64,000 nucleotides of DNA from positions 58,455 to 122,454 of the forward strand of contig CAYVBQ010000007.1 of the NCBI GenBank assembly GCA_964449775.1, written 5' to 3'. Numbering within the stretch: position 1 is the first letter of the stretch; each line of letters starts with the position of its first letter. Shown here one piece after another: positions 8,960 to 18,180 of the stretch. The stretch comes from Fen-1258 sp964449775 (GTDB lineage: Bacteria; Bacteroidota; Ignavibacteria; Ignavibacteriales; Melioribacteraceae). The notes beneath the pieces are model-generated. The model saw only the letters and a list, made by a program, of their open reading frames with translations, did not search any database and was not told the DNA's origin. A program made the translations under genes and the position numbers.

Positions 8960-10039
8960 ATGAAGAAAATATTGTTTCTGATTTTCATATTGTTTGAAAT
9001 AAATCTGCTGGCTCAAGAACAAAACGATCTTGAATTTTTTCTTAAAGGTGCGCAGGTAACCGATATTACAAGCGACGGCACCAACCTCTGGTTTGCCACT
9101 AACGGAAACGGGATTTTCAAATTTATTCCCGGCAGTAACGCATGGATGTCCTACTCAACTTCCGTTGGCAATTTACAGCACGATTTCTTTTATTGCATTG
9201 CGGCAAACAAAGATTACGTTTGGGCAGGTTCTACAGACGGACTTTTTATATTAGATGTTAAAAGCGGCTCCTGGACAAAAAGAAAATTCGGTCTCGGAGG
9301 TCAACTTGCAAATTGGATTCGCGCACTTGCATTCGATAAATACGAAAACGTACTCTGGATTGGGCGTTTCAAATATTTGACTAAGTTCGATTTAAAAGAT
9401 AAAAGATATTCCGATTACGATTTAACGGTTCGTAAGAATGAGAAAACGAATAACATAAAGACAATTCAAGTTGATGGCGATTCTCTTGTTTGGTTTGGAA
9501 CTGAAGCCGGTTTGCACAAGTATGATAAATCCAAAGACTTGAATGATAATAACGCAATAACATTCTACGACACAAAATATAATTTCTTTGATGGTGAAGG
9601 CGAACAAGTATCAATAACATCGCTGCTATTGGAAAGAAAAAATATTTGGATCGGGCTTGATGAGTTTATCACTCCGGAGCGACCGGAATTTAATCTTGGC
9701 GGATTATTTCGCTTCAACCGGAGAAACGATTGGCAGCGTTTTGACGATAAAAACGGTTTGCCTGCAAATGGAATTTATGATTTAGAACGTACAGGCAATT
9801 ATATTTGGGTATCGTTATATCAGTTTGGGAAAAGTACCAAAGAATCTTTCGGCAGAGGAATTGTATTGATAGACCGTTTGAATAATCAAGTTATACCGGT
9901 CCGGGATGAAAGAATTCCCGCTACGGTTTATTCTATCTTCTTTGACGGAACAAATCTCTGGCTGGGTACTGAATCCGGGTTGATAAAAGTAAATTTCTTC
10001 AATAAGCTTGCACAATGGAAAAGCGGAGTTAAGAAATGA
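8960..10039 (+). CDS. Exported beta-propeller protein (two-component-regulator-propeller type repeats)
   Basis: 359 residues with a signal peptide (MKKILFLIFILFEINLLAQ). The mature protein is built from repeats of the form 'DxxxxWxGTxxGLxxxD': LWFATNGNGIFKF, VWAGSTDGLFIL, LWIGRFKYLTKF, VWFGTEAGLHKY, IWIGLDEF and LWLGTESGLIKV. This is the Reg_prop pattern found in sensor domains of hybrid two-component systems. No kinase, receptor or membrane-anchor domain follows, so it is a free-standing secreted or periplasmic propeller, probably for binding a ligand or partner protein. It ends in an ATGA overlap with hldE1, so it is co-transcribed with heptose synthesis genes. The function is unknown. Confidence 0.8.
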   Translation: MKKILFLIFILFEINLLAQEQNDLEFFLKGAQVTDITSDGTNLWFATNGNGIFKFIPGSNAWMSYSTSVGNLQHDFFYCIAANKDYVWAGSTDGLFILDVKSGSWTKRKFGLGGQLANWIRALAFDKYENVLWIGRFKYLTKFDLKDKRYSDYDLTVRKNEKTNNIKTIQVDGDSLVWFGTEAGLHKYDKSKDLNDNNAITFYDTKYNFFDGEGEQVSITSLLLERKNIWIGLDEFITPERPEFNLGGLFRFNRRNDWQRFDDKNGLPANGIYDLERTGNYIWVSLYQFGKSTKESFGRGIVLIDRLNNQVIPVRDERIPATVYSIFFDGTNLWLGTESGLIKVNFFNKLAQWKSGVKK

Positions 10040-11031
10040 TTAATGTCTCTCTTAAAAAGCTGAACGCGTTAAAAAATAATTTCAAAGAAAAGCGAATCGC
10101 AGTCGTTGGTGATTTGATGTTGGATTGCTATTACTGGGGCGGAGTGAGTAGAATTTCCCCGGAAGCCCCCGTTCCAATTCTTCAAGTCGATCATGAATTT
10201 TATCGGTTTGGCGGGGCAATGAATGTCGCTTATAATATTTTAACTCTCGGTGGTATTCCCTTCCCGATCGGAATTATTGGGAATGATAATGAAGGTAAAA
10301 TTTTCAAAAATCTTTTGATGGAAAAGGATATTTCCGATAAAGGAATTTTAGTTGATTCAAAAAGACCGACAACTGCAAAGACCCGTGTTATTGCAGACAA
10401 ACAACATGTTGTGCGTATAGATAAGGAAAAGACCAACGCAATCTCACCTCTCATAGAAAGGAAAATATTAGCTCTGTTGAGTAAGGAGATCAACAAGTTG
10501 GACGCAATTATTCTTCAGGATTACAATAAAGGTGTATTAACGGAAAGTTTGATAAAACAAATTATCTCTTTAGCACATAAAGCAAAAAAAATTATTACTG
10601 TCGATCCAAAATTTTTGAATTTCTTTTCATACCAGGATGTTACCGTTTTCAAACCTAACAGAAAGGAGACTGAAGACGCTTTTGGAATTTGGATTATGAC
10701 TGATGAAGATATTTCAAAAGCAGGACAGAAATTACTGGAAAAACTTAATTGCAAATATGTGCTGCTCACACTCGGTGAAAATGGAATAGCACTTTTTGAA
10801 AAAGATAAACCGGAAAGAAGAGTTTCCACCAAGGCAAGAAGCATAGCAGATGTTTCAGGTGCAGGTGACACTGTTATTTCCACACTTACAATGGCACTAT
10901 CAGCCGGTGCAGATATTTTTGACGCAACTTATCTTGCAAATTATGCAGGTGGTCTTGTATGCCAGGAAGTTGGAATTATTCCGATCGAATTAAATACTTT
11001 ATTCAATGCTGTAGCCGGTGAGCTAAAATGA
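10036..11031 (+). CDS. hldE1: D-glycero-beta-D-manno-heptose-7-phosphate kinase (RfaE domain I)
   Basis: PfkB/ribokinase-family sugar kinase that phosphorylates C1 of heptose-7-phosphate for LPS core synthesis. Visible features are the N-terminal VVGDLMLDCYYWG, FGGAMNVAYNI for sugar binding, TVDPKFLNFF, FKPNRKETEDAFG, and the C-terminal anion-hole motif DVSGAGDTVIS with catalytic Asp278. The length of 331 residues fits the kinase half of E. coli HldE. The nucleotidyltransferase half is a separate overlapping gene directly downstream, so the bifunctional enzyme is split here. Overlaps on both sides (ATGA) imply tight co-translation. Confidence 0.93.
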   Translation: MINVSLKKLNALKNNFKEKRIAVVGDLMLDCYYWGGVSRISPEAPVPILQVDHEFYRFGGAMNVAYNILTLGGIPFPIGIIGNDNEGKIFKNLLMEKDISDKGILVDSKRPTTAKTRVIADKQHVVRIDKEKTNAISPLIERKILALLSKEINKLDAIILQDYNKGVLTESLIKQIISLAHKAKKIITVDPKFLNFFSYQDVTVFKPNRKETEDAFGIWIMTDEDISKAGQKLLEKLNCKYVLLTLGENGIALFEKDKPERRVSTKARSIADVSGAGDTVISTLTMALSAGADIFDATYLANYAGGLVCQEVGIIPIELNTLFNAVAGELK

Positions 11032-11507
11032 ATTACGTAAAAAATCTTGATGAGCTTGTCGAGATCAGAAATGATCTGAAGCGGCAAAAAAAAATAGTTG
11101 TTTTCACTAACGGCGTTTTCGATATACTTCATGCCGGACATGTAGATTATATCACCAAAGCCAAAGAGAAAGGTGATATATTAATCGTTGCCGTGAATTC
11201 AGATTCTTCGGTACGCAGAATAAAAGGTGAACTCCGCCCAATCGTTCCTCAACATGAACGTGCTTTTATTATCTCTTCTCTCAAACCCGTTGATTTTGTT
11301 GTAATTTTTAATGAAGACACTCCTCATGAAGTGATCACAAAATTAGTGCCCGACGTCCTTGTAAAAGGCGCAGATTGGGAAATAGAAAAAATTGTTGGGC
11401 GGGATATAGTTGAAGCAAATGGCGGTAAAGTTGAAACTATCGAATTTATTAATGATCAATCCACAACTAACATAATAAAAATTGTTCTGGAAAGGTTTAA
11501 GAATTAA
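11028..11507 (+). CDS. hldE2: D-glycero-beta-D-manno-heptose 1-phosphate adenylyltransferase (RfaE domain II)
   Basis: Cytidylyltransferase-fold enzyme that makes ADP-heptose for the LPS inner core. The nucleotide-binding motif FTNGVFDILHAGHVDY places the HxGH residues at H35 and H38. Also visible are NSDSSVRRIKG, ERAFIISSLKPVDFVV, VKGADWEIEKIVG and the C-terminal ISTT-like DQSTTNII. The length of 159 residues matches the stand-alone enzyme. It overlaps hldE1 by 4 bp and the following tamB-like gene by one base. Together with hldE1 it shows that the organism makes heptose-containing LPS. Confidence 0.95.
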   Translation: MNYVKNLDELVEIRNDLKRQKKIVVFTNGVFDILHAGHVDYITKAKEKGDILIVAVNSDSSVRRIKGELRPIVPQHERAFIISSLKPVDFVVIFNEDTPHEVITKLVPDVLVKGADWEIEKIVGRDIVEANGGKVETIEFINDQSTTNIIKIVLERFKN

Positions 11508-14500
11508 TGGCTGATCTAGAGTCAAATAGTAAAGAGCATGAGCAAGATCATGAAAATGATCGGTTGAGTGATCAAGCTGATGGGAAACAAAAGCAATCGA
11601 AAGTCCGACGAAGTGTATTCCGCAAAATTGTAAACATCTTCATTGGAATTTTCTTAGGACTCATACTACTAACAGTCATAGTAGTAGGTTTTACCCAGAC
11701 TAAAACATTCAGAGAGATATTAAGGGAAAAAGTAATAAACCTTGCTAATGCAGAACTTAATGGCAGACTTAATATTGAAAAAATTGATGGAACAGTACTG
11801 ACTTCACTTTTTCTCCGCAACGTATCAATAGTAGTTGATAACGACACACTTCTTTCGGCACGAAAGATTGAAGTGAAAACCAGTCCACTCCAACTTCTTT
11901 TAAAAAAGATTTATATAAGACAATTGTTAATCGAAGACGTAAAAATTGTTATGCTGCAAGATCAAACGGGCGAATGGAATTTTACAAAACTAATTAAGCC
12001 CAAACCGGAGGATACAACTAAATCTTCTTTTCCATTTATGATTCAAGCGAACGATATTCAATTTCATAACATCTCCTTCACAAGACAATCATTTACAAAC
12101 TTGGGATCGCAGAAAGTATATTCTACTTTGAATGCAGATGATTTTCGCATCGACAATCTGAATTTTTCTGCGCAAGCATATGCCGATGTACAAAACTCTA
12201 ACTATTTACTAATTCTAAAAGAATTATCGTTTAGACCAAATCTTACCCGCTTCAATCTAAAATATATTTCGGGCGAGTTTGCCATCACCAAAGAGTTTGC
12301 AAGCGTTCGAAATTTTTATTTCTTAACCGACAGCAGCGAGGTCAATATAAACGCACGTTTGGATAGTCTGAACCTTTTCGGAAGTGCGCAGTTACATGAT
12401 TTTAAAAATTATCCTATCACCTTTGATGCGAAGGCAAAATCATTCAACTTCGATGATCTCTCATCTTTCATAACCAGCACCGAAATACTAAAGGGTAATC
12501 CCTCGTTAGAATTGAAAGCACATGGTAAGTTCGGCAATTTTAAGATTGACAAATTCTCTGTCGATTTTAGAGATACTCATTTTGAAATTGAGGGAAATGT
12601 TCAGAACCTCAATAGACCGGAGAATCTTTTCATTACAGCTAAGATCAACAACACTGATATTAACTACAAAGATATAAACGCACTTCTGCCATCTTTAGAA
12701 CTTCCGGAGTACGCAAAACTTCTTCTTACAAATGTGAACATGGAATTTGAGGGCGAGCCGACAAATTTCAAATCACACTTTTCCGGAAATATTGATGACG
12801 GGCAATTAACTTTTGATGCTACTATGAATCTCGGATCGAAGCCCATGACTTATGACATCGCATTCACAACAAATAAATTAGATCTCTTCCCCATTTTGGA
12901 TATAAATACAAGTTTAATTTCAAGAGGAACGCTCAAGGGCAAAGGTTTTTCACCCGCCGATATAATTGCTGATTTTAGTTTCAATGCAGCCGGTTCCACA
13001 TTTGACGGCTACGATATTGATAAATTAACTTTCAATTCACATGCAGCTGACCGTACAATGAATTTAAAGATCGAAGGTGTGAGTGATAAGCTTACAACAT
13101 TGATTTCAGGTGATATTTCATTCGACAAAGACACAATTCCATCTTTCAATTTGGTTGGTCAATTAAAAAACTTAAACCTCGCGAAATTTTTGAAAGATGA
13201 GAAATATGAAAGTAATTTCAATTTTTATCTTAGCGCCAATGGTAGGAATTTTAATCCTGACGAGTTAACAGCTACATTCAATATCGGGATTGACTCTTCG
13301 CGTTTCCTTGGTGAAAGGATTAGCAACTCTGATATTCAATGTACATTCAAAAAAGATTCCACTAAACGTGAAATTTTGCTAACATCAGATTTTGCTGATT
13401 TTCAAATTGACGGTAATTTTGCTTTGAGCAAAGCGGTTGAGTTAGTTGCTTACGAATCGAAAACAATTTCAGAAATTATTTCGGCAAAGATTAACGAATT
13501 GAATCCTTTGTCAATCGTTCAGCCGCGTACTGGAGAGGATTCTACAAAAACATCCCTTCCTGTTATTGTTAATGAAAACTTGAAATTCAATTTCGGATGT
13601 ACATTCAAAGATTTAGAGCTTTTATCCAAACTAATCGGTTATGACCGGCTTGACCTCTCTGGTGATTTTAACGGTAACATTAAAAATGAATCGGGTAATT
13701 TTTCAGTCACAACAGAACTTAATCTCGACTACTTTATTATGATGCAAAATGCCCGAACGATTTATCTATCAGATTTTAATGCGACACTTAATTTCACACG
13801 CGATAACCGTTCCTTATCTTTCGATAAACTCTTTGGCACAGCGTCTCTAACCGGAAAAAGATTTTACTCGGGCAGTAATGTAAAATCAATCGAAGCCGAT
13901 GTTGCATTCAACCAGAGCAAGTTATTCTTTAGCACTTCAGCGAATATAGCCGATATGTTTACCACAGAGGCTGAAGGAATAATTTTGATGACCCCGCGCG
14001 AACAGCAGCTTTTGGTTGATAAACTCTCACTGAGTTATGAAGGGATAGAATGGACTAACAAGGATACAATGAAGGTTTTATTCAATCCCGATTATTTCAA
14101 AGTAGTGCAATTCCAGATGAAGAAAGACACCTCTCTGATAAGTCTAAGCGGTATAATTCAAAGCTCAGGTAAGCAAGATCTAACTTTGACGGCTGACAGA
14201 ATCTCGGGCAATATATTAGAACGTTACATGTTTGGGCTAAAAGATAATCAACTGATCGCTAATGGTTCTGCTACTGCTAAAGTTGAGGGTGAAATTGCAA
14301 ATCCAATTTTTAACTTATCTCTTCAGCTAAAAGATGTTAAGCTCCCTTCAACTCCCCGTGCTAATATCCAGGGTTCTTTGTACTATAGTGATAAAAAACT
14401 TATAACAAATTTTACATTTTTAGATTCAACTTCGAATGAAAATAACCCGCTCTTCTCTATGGACGGAACACTTCCTGTTGATCTTAGTTTTGCGACGGTC

Positions 14501-16060
14501 AAAGAGAGAGTGTTACAAAATGAACCGTTGAGCATTCAAATTAAATCTTCCCGGTTTAATTTGAGTTCGCTTGGAAGAATTCTTCCGGGAATTGCTGATC
14601 AAAGCGGAATTCTTTCCACCGACTTGAACATCAGCGGAACATTTAACTCTCCGGTATATTCCGGATATGTCAACTTAAAAGATGGCGCCTTCAGATTACC
14701 TTACAATAATTTGGATTATAAGTGCGAAATGAAATTGCTTTTCGAAAACCAATCTATGAATGTTGATAACTTCGTATTATCAAATGCTGGTGGAACAAAA
14801 TATTCCGGTATGATAAACGGTCGGGGCGGAATTGAGTTTGACGGGTTCAAAACGAAAGAGATCAAACTTCTCTTCAACGGAGATCTTGCTGTGCTCGGTC
14901 AGAAATCACAAACAGTTAGTCCATCATTTTATGGAGATTTATTGATCGGCACTGATGGTGATTGGCTTTTATCAAAAAATGGCGTTCGTGTTTTCTTTAA
15001 AGGAAATATTCTAATGAAAAATACTGATCTCATATATACAACGGGACAAGATAATGCGGGAGTTGCAAATAAAAATTTCAACTTTATTTTTGTTGTAGAT
15101 TCTTCAAAGATTGATAAAGAACTCGCACGATTCCAGCAGGTTCTATTAAAAGAAAAAGATTTACAAAACACTAAAGAAGAAACTGAAAAACCGTTGAATT
15201 TTGACTATGAAATTGGAATAAGCACTGAGAACAACGCTAAAGCTGTTATCATTCTCTCTCAGGCTGTAAATCAAAAATTATCTATTGAGATGCGCGGAGA
15301 TTTGAAATATTCCAACTTCAGCGGTGAAACTAGAGCTCAAGGCGCCTTCGAATTATTACAAGGCTCAAAACTGGAATTTATTAAGACTTTTGAGGCAACC
15401 GGTTTCTTACGTTTCGAGAGTGATATTACAGATCCCTATCTTGATATTGTTGCAACATATACCAACGATTATATCAATCCACGTGATGAGAGCGGCACTC
15501 CAGTGGAGGTTGCTGTTAAAATAAAAATTAGATCCCCTCTCTCTGAACTGGGAAAAAGTCTTGCAGGCAATACTGAAAGTATAGGTGTTTATGTGGGATC
15601 AAAGAACATTCAAAACAATGTACGAGAAAGTCGGTACGATTATGCCGATGCATTTTCATTTATCTTCATCGGTAAATTTAAAGATGATTTAACAGCGCAA
15701 GACAAAACTCAGGTTGCCGGGCAAACAAATCTTATTGGCAACACAGCTACCTCATTTCTTGGTTCGGTTCTAACGAGTTTCGTCAATTCTGCCGTTGGTG
15801 ATCTGGTAAACAATATTCAGATAAATCAAACAGGCTATGCAACAAAATTTTCTCTTTCAGGGCGGTATCAAAATTTTCGCTATACCTTTGGAGGTACAAC
15901 CGAAGTTTTTCAGAATATCGGTAAAGCAAGTATCAAATTCGAATACCTTTTTAATCCCCGATTCTTAATTCGCCTTGAAAGGAAAGATCCAATTGTCTCA
16001 TCGTTTGGCTCGGAAGAAAAAATTAGCGAATTTGCCCTTAAATATAAATTTGAGTTCTGA
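11507..16060 (+). CDS. TamB-like translocation/assembly module protein (DUF490/AsmA-like)
   Basis: A 1517-residue envelope protein. A charged, Gln/Lys-rich cytoplasmic tail (about 1-42) is followed by one transmembrane helix (IVNIFIGIFLGLILLTVIVV) and then a very long periplasmic region of repetitive amphipathic beta-strands, the beta-taco fold of TamB/AsmA-type bridge proteins. The C-terminal ~400 residues match the TamB signature region (VAVKIKIRSPLSELG and a YxxxF-rich ending). Members link inner and outer membranes and support barrel assembly or phospholipid transport with a TamA/BamA partner. No tamA lies next to it, and the bamA at 1169 could serve. The TAATG overlap with hldE2 and TGATG overlap with rnr place it in a continuous operon. 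Confidence 0.85.
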   Translation: MADLESNSKEHEQDHENDRLSDQADGKQKQSKVRRSVFRKIVNIFIGIFLGLILLTVIVVGFTQTKTFREILREKVINLANAELNGRLNIEKIDGTVLTSLFLRNVSIVVDNDTLLSARKIEVKTSPLQLLLKKIYIRQLLIEDVKIVMLQDQTGEWNFTKLIKPKPEDTTKSSFPFMIQANDIQFHNISFTRQSFTNLGSQKVYSTLNADDFRIDNLNFSAQAYADVQNSNYLLILKELSFRPNLTRFNLKYISGEFAITKEFASVRNFYFLTDSSEVNINARLDSLNLFGSAQLHDFKNYPITFDAKAKSFNFDDLSSFITSTEILKGNPSLELKAHGKFGNFKIDKFSVDFRDTHFEIEGNVQNLNRPENLFITAKINNTDINYKDINALLPSLELPEYAKLLLTNVNMEFEGEPTNFKSHFSGNIDDGQLTFDATMNLGSKPMTYDIAFTTNKLDLFPILDINTSLISRGTLKGKGFSPADIIADFSFNAAGSTFDGYDIDKLTFNSHAADRTMNLKIEGVSDKLTTLISGDISFDKDTIPSFNLVGQLKNLNLAKFLKDEKYESNFNFYLSANGRNFNPDELTATFNIGIDSSRFLGERISNSDIQCTFKKDSTKREILLTSDFADFQIDGNFALSKAVELVAYESKTISEIISAKINELNPLSIVQPRTGEDSTKTSLPVIVNENLKFNFGCTFKDLELLSKLIGYDRLDLSGDFNGNIKNESGNFSVTTELNLDYFIMMQNARTIYLSDFNATLNFTRDNRSLSFDKLFGTASLTGKRFYSGSNVKSIEADVAFNQSKLFFSTSANIADMFTTEAEGIILMTPREQQLLVDKLSLSYEGIEWTNKDTMKVLFNPDYFKVVQFQMKKDTSLISLSGIIQSSGKQDLTLTADRISGNILERYMFGLKDNQLIANGSATAKVEGEIANPIFNLSLQLKDVKLPSTPRANIQGSLYYSDKKLITNFTFLDSTSNENNPLFSMDGTLPVDLSFATVKERVLQNEPLSIQIKSSRFNLSSLGRILPGIADQSGILSTDLNISGTFNSPVYSGYVNLKDGAFRLPYNNLDYKCEMKLLFENQSMNVDNFVLSNAGGTKYSGMINGRGGIEFDGFKTKEIKLLFNGDLAVLGQKSQTVSPSFYGDLLIGTDGDWLLSKNGVRVFFKGNILMKNTDLIYTTGQDNAGVANKNFNFIFVVDSSKIDKELARFQQVLLKEKDLQNTKEETEKPLNFDYEIGISTENNAKAVIILSQAVNQKLSIEMRGDLKYSNFSGETRAQGAFELLQGSKLEFIKTFEATGFLRFESDITDPYLDIVATYTNDYINPRDESGTPVEVAVKIKIRSPLSELGKSLAGNTESIGVYVGSKNIQNNVRESRYDYADAFSFIFIGKFKDDLTAQDKTQVAGQTNLIGNTATSFLGSVLTSFVNSAVGDLVNNIQINQTGYATKFSLSGRYQNFRYTFGGTTEVFQNIGKASIKFEYLFNPRFLIRLERKDPIVSSFGSEEKISEFALKYKFEF

Positions 16061-18159
16061 TGAAAAAAATATTAATAGCATTCTTTAAAAATCACCCTTC
16101 ACTTAAAATTAAGTCGAAGGATGTCGCAAAACAACTGCAAATTGTTGATGATCACGCATATGCAGAGCTGAAACACTTTTTGCACGCTCTTACCGAGGAA
16201 GGTTTTATAAAAAGAGAAGGTAAACGTTATCAATTTAACGCTTCCGCACACGGAAAATTGATTGGGGCACTACAGATTGTTGGCGATGGTGACTATGGTT
16301 TTGTTGTTTTGAAGGATAAAAACATTAAAGATGTTTTTGTAACCGGAAAAAATTTCGATACTGCATTTGACGGTGATGTTGTAGAAATTTCATTAATTGC
16401 ATCGCGGCGCGGTAAAAATTTGGAAGGCGAAGTTCTCAGAGTTGTTGAACGTAAGAGAAATGAGATTGTTGGAACACTTCATAAAAGTAATTCATTCTTC
16501 TTCATCAAACCGGACGATCAAAAAATTCATCGTGATATTTACGTTGCAGCAAACAAATTATTCGGCGCAAAAGCCGGCGATAAAGTAGTCGCTAGTGAAA
16601 TAGAATGGAAATCACCCCAGCAAAATCCGGAAGGCTGCATAAAAGAAATTCTTGGGAAGGCAGGCACCTACGATGCGGAGATATCATCAATTGCCCGTGA
16701 ATTTGGTTTGACATATAAATTTCCGAAAGAAGTTGAAAAAGAGGCAGAAGAAATCCCGGAGATTATTCCGCCGACTGAAATTAAAAAACGGTTGGACTTG
16801 CGTAACAAGGTCATCTTTACAATCGATCCTGAGGATGCAAAAGATTTTGATGATGCTGTATCTATTGAAATTCTTCCCAACGGTAATTCACTGGTAGGAA
16901 TACATATTGCCGATGTGAGCCATTACGTTCAAGAAGGTACTAAGATCTATAAAGAAGCAGCCAAGCGTGCAACAAGTGTATATCTGGTTGGTAAAGTTAT
17001 TCCTATGCTGCCCGAGAAGTTGTCCAACACAATCTGTTCTCTTGTTCCATACAAAGATCGCCTTACATATTCTGTGATCGTTGAGATGACCCCACGAGCC
17101 AAAATTGTATCTTATGAAATTCACAAAACGGTTATCAACAGTAAAAGAAGATTTACATACGATGAAGTTCAGCAGATTATTGATAAGAGCGAGGGCGAAC
17201 TTTGGGACGAGATTAATAAATTAAATAAAATCGCTCAAACCTTACGCACCAAAAGAATGTCTAAAGGTAGTATTAATTTCTTCTCTCCGGAAGTGAAATT
17301 TGGATTAGACAAAAATGGAGTCCCTGTTGAAATAAAAATTAAAGAGGTAAGAGACAGTCATAAGTTGATTGAAGAATTTATGCTTTTGGCAAATCAAATA
17401 GTGGCAGAGCATGTAAAACCGAAAGAACACAAAAAATCAATTCCTTTTGTTTACAGAATACATGATTTACCCGATAAAGAAAAAATTGTAGAGTTTGCGC
17501 GGTTTGTAAAATCTCTGGGATATCATTTCGATCCCAACTCCGCTAATAAATCGAAGCAGTTTCAGATGTTGTTAGAGGAAATTATCGGGAAGGAAGAAGA
17601 AGCAGTTGTAAACGTAGTAGCTATTCGTTCTATGGCAAAAGCTATTTACTCGACAAAGAATATCGGTCATTATGGATTGGGTTTCAGATACTATACGCAT
17701 TTCACATCCCCAATCCGCCGTTTCCCGGATCTTATTGTTCACAATTTGATCCATAAGTTCAACGCGAATAATTTAGAGAAAAATTTATCGCTGGAAGAAT
17801 TAGAAGAAATTTGTAATCATTCATCTGCCCAAGAGCGGAATGCTGTTAATGCAGAACGACTCTCAGTTAAACTGAAACAAATTGAGTATTTGAAGAGTAA
17901 AGTAGGCGAAGAATTTCATGGTGTGGTTTCAGGAATTACACATTTTGGAATTTTTATTGAATTGAGCCAAACATTATCTGAGGGCTTGATCCGATTACGT
18001 GACATGCAGGATGATTTTTATGTTTACGATGAAAAGAATTACGCTATTAATGGTAAAAGGACCGGAAGAAGAATTCGCCTGGGTGATAAAGTGAATGTTA
18101 AGCTCATACGCGTGGACGAAGAAAAACGGGAAATTGATTTCATTCTATTAGAAGATTAA
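16060..18159 (+). CDS. rnr: Ribonuclease R
   Basis: Processive 3'-5' exoribonuclease of the RNase II/RNR superfamily, active on structured RNA and a partner of tmRNA in decay of stalled mRNAs. Domains in order are an N-terminal winged helix (about 1-65), cold-shock OB domains (70-230), the RNB catalytic domain (about 240-570) and a C-terminal S1 domain (about 610-695, EEFHGVVSGITHFGIFIEL). The active-site acidic cluster DPEDAKDFDDAVSIE supplies D256, D262, D264 and D265. The GLGFRYYTHFTSPIRRFPDL motif is intact. Length is 699 residues, normal. It lacks the long basic tail of E. coli RNase R. It starts on the last base of the tamB-like gene (TGATG). Confidence 0.94.
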   Translation: MKKILIAFFKNHPSLKIKSKDVAKQLQIVDDHAYAELKHFLHALTEEGFIKREGKRYQFNASAHGKLIGALQIVGDGDYGFVVLKDKNIKDVFVTGKNFDTAFDGDVVEISLIASRRGKNLEGEVLRVVERKRNEIVGTLHKSNSFFFIKPDDQKIHRDIYVAANKLFGAKAGDKVVASEIEWKSPQQNPEGCIKEILGKAGTYDAEISSIAREFGLTYKFPKEVEKEAEEIPEIIPPTEIKKRLDLRNKVIFTIDPEDAKDFDDAVSIEILPNGNSLVGIHIADVSHYVQEGTKIYKEAAKRATSVYLVGKVIPMLPEKLSNTICSLVPYKDRLTYSVIVEMTPRAKIVSYEIHKTVINSKRRFTYDEVQQIIDKSEGELWDEINKLNKIAQTLRTKRMSKGSINFFSPEVKFGLDKNGVPVEIKIKEVRDSHKLIEEFMLLANQIVAEHVKPKEHKKSIPFVYRIHDLPDKEKIVEFARFVKSLGYHFDPNSANKSKQFQMLLEEIIGKEEEAVVNVVAIRSMAKAIYSTKNIGHYGLGFRYYTHFTSPIRRFPDLIVHNLIHKFNANNLEKNLSLEELEEICNHSSAQERNAVNAERLSVKLKQIEYLKSKVGEEFHGVVSGITHFGIFIELSQTLSEGLIRLRDMQDDFYVYDEKNYAINGKRTGRRIRLGDKVNVKLIRVDEEKREIDFILLED

Positions 18160-18180
18160 TTTTTTGAAAGGTGGTATGTA

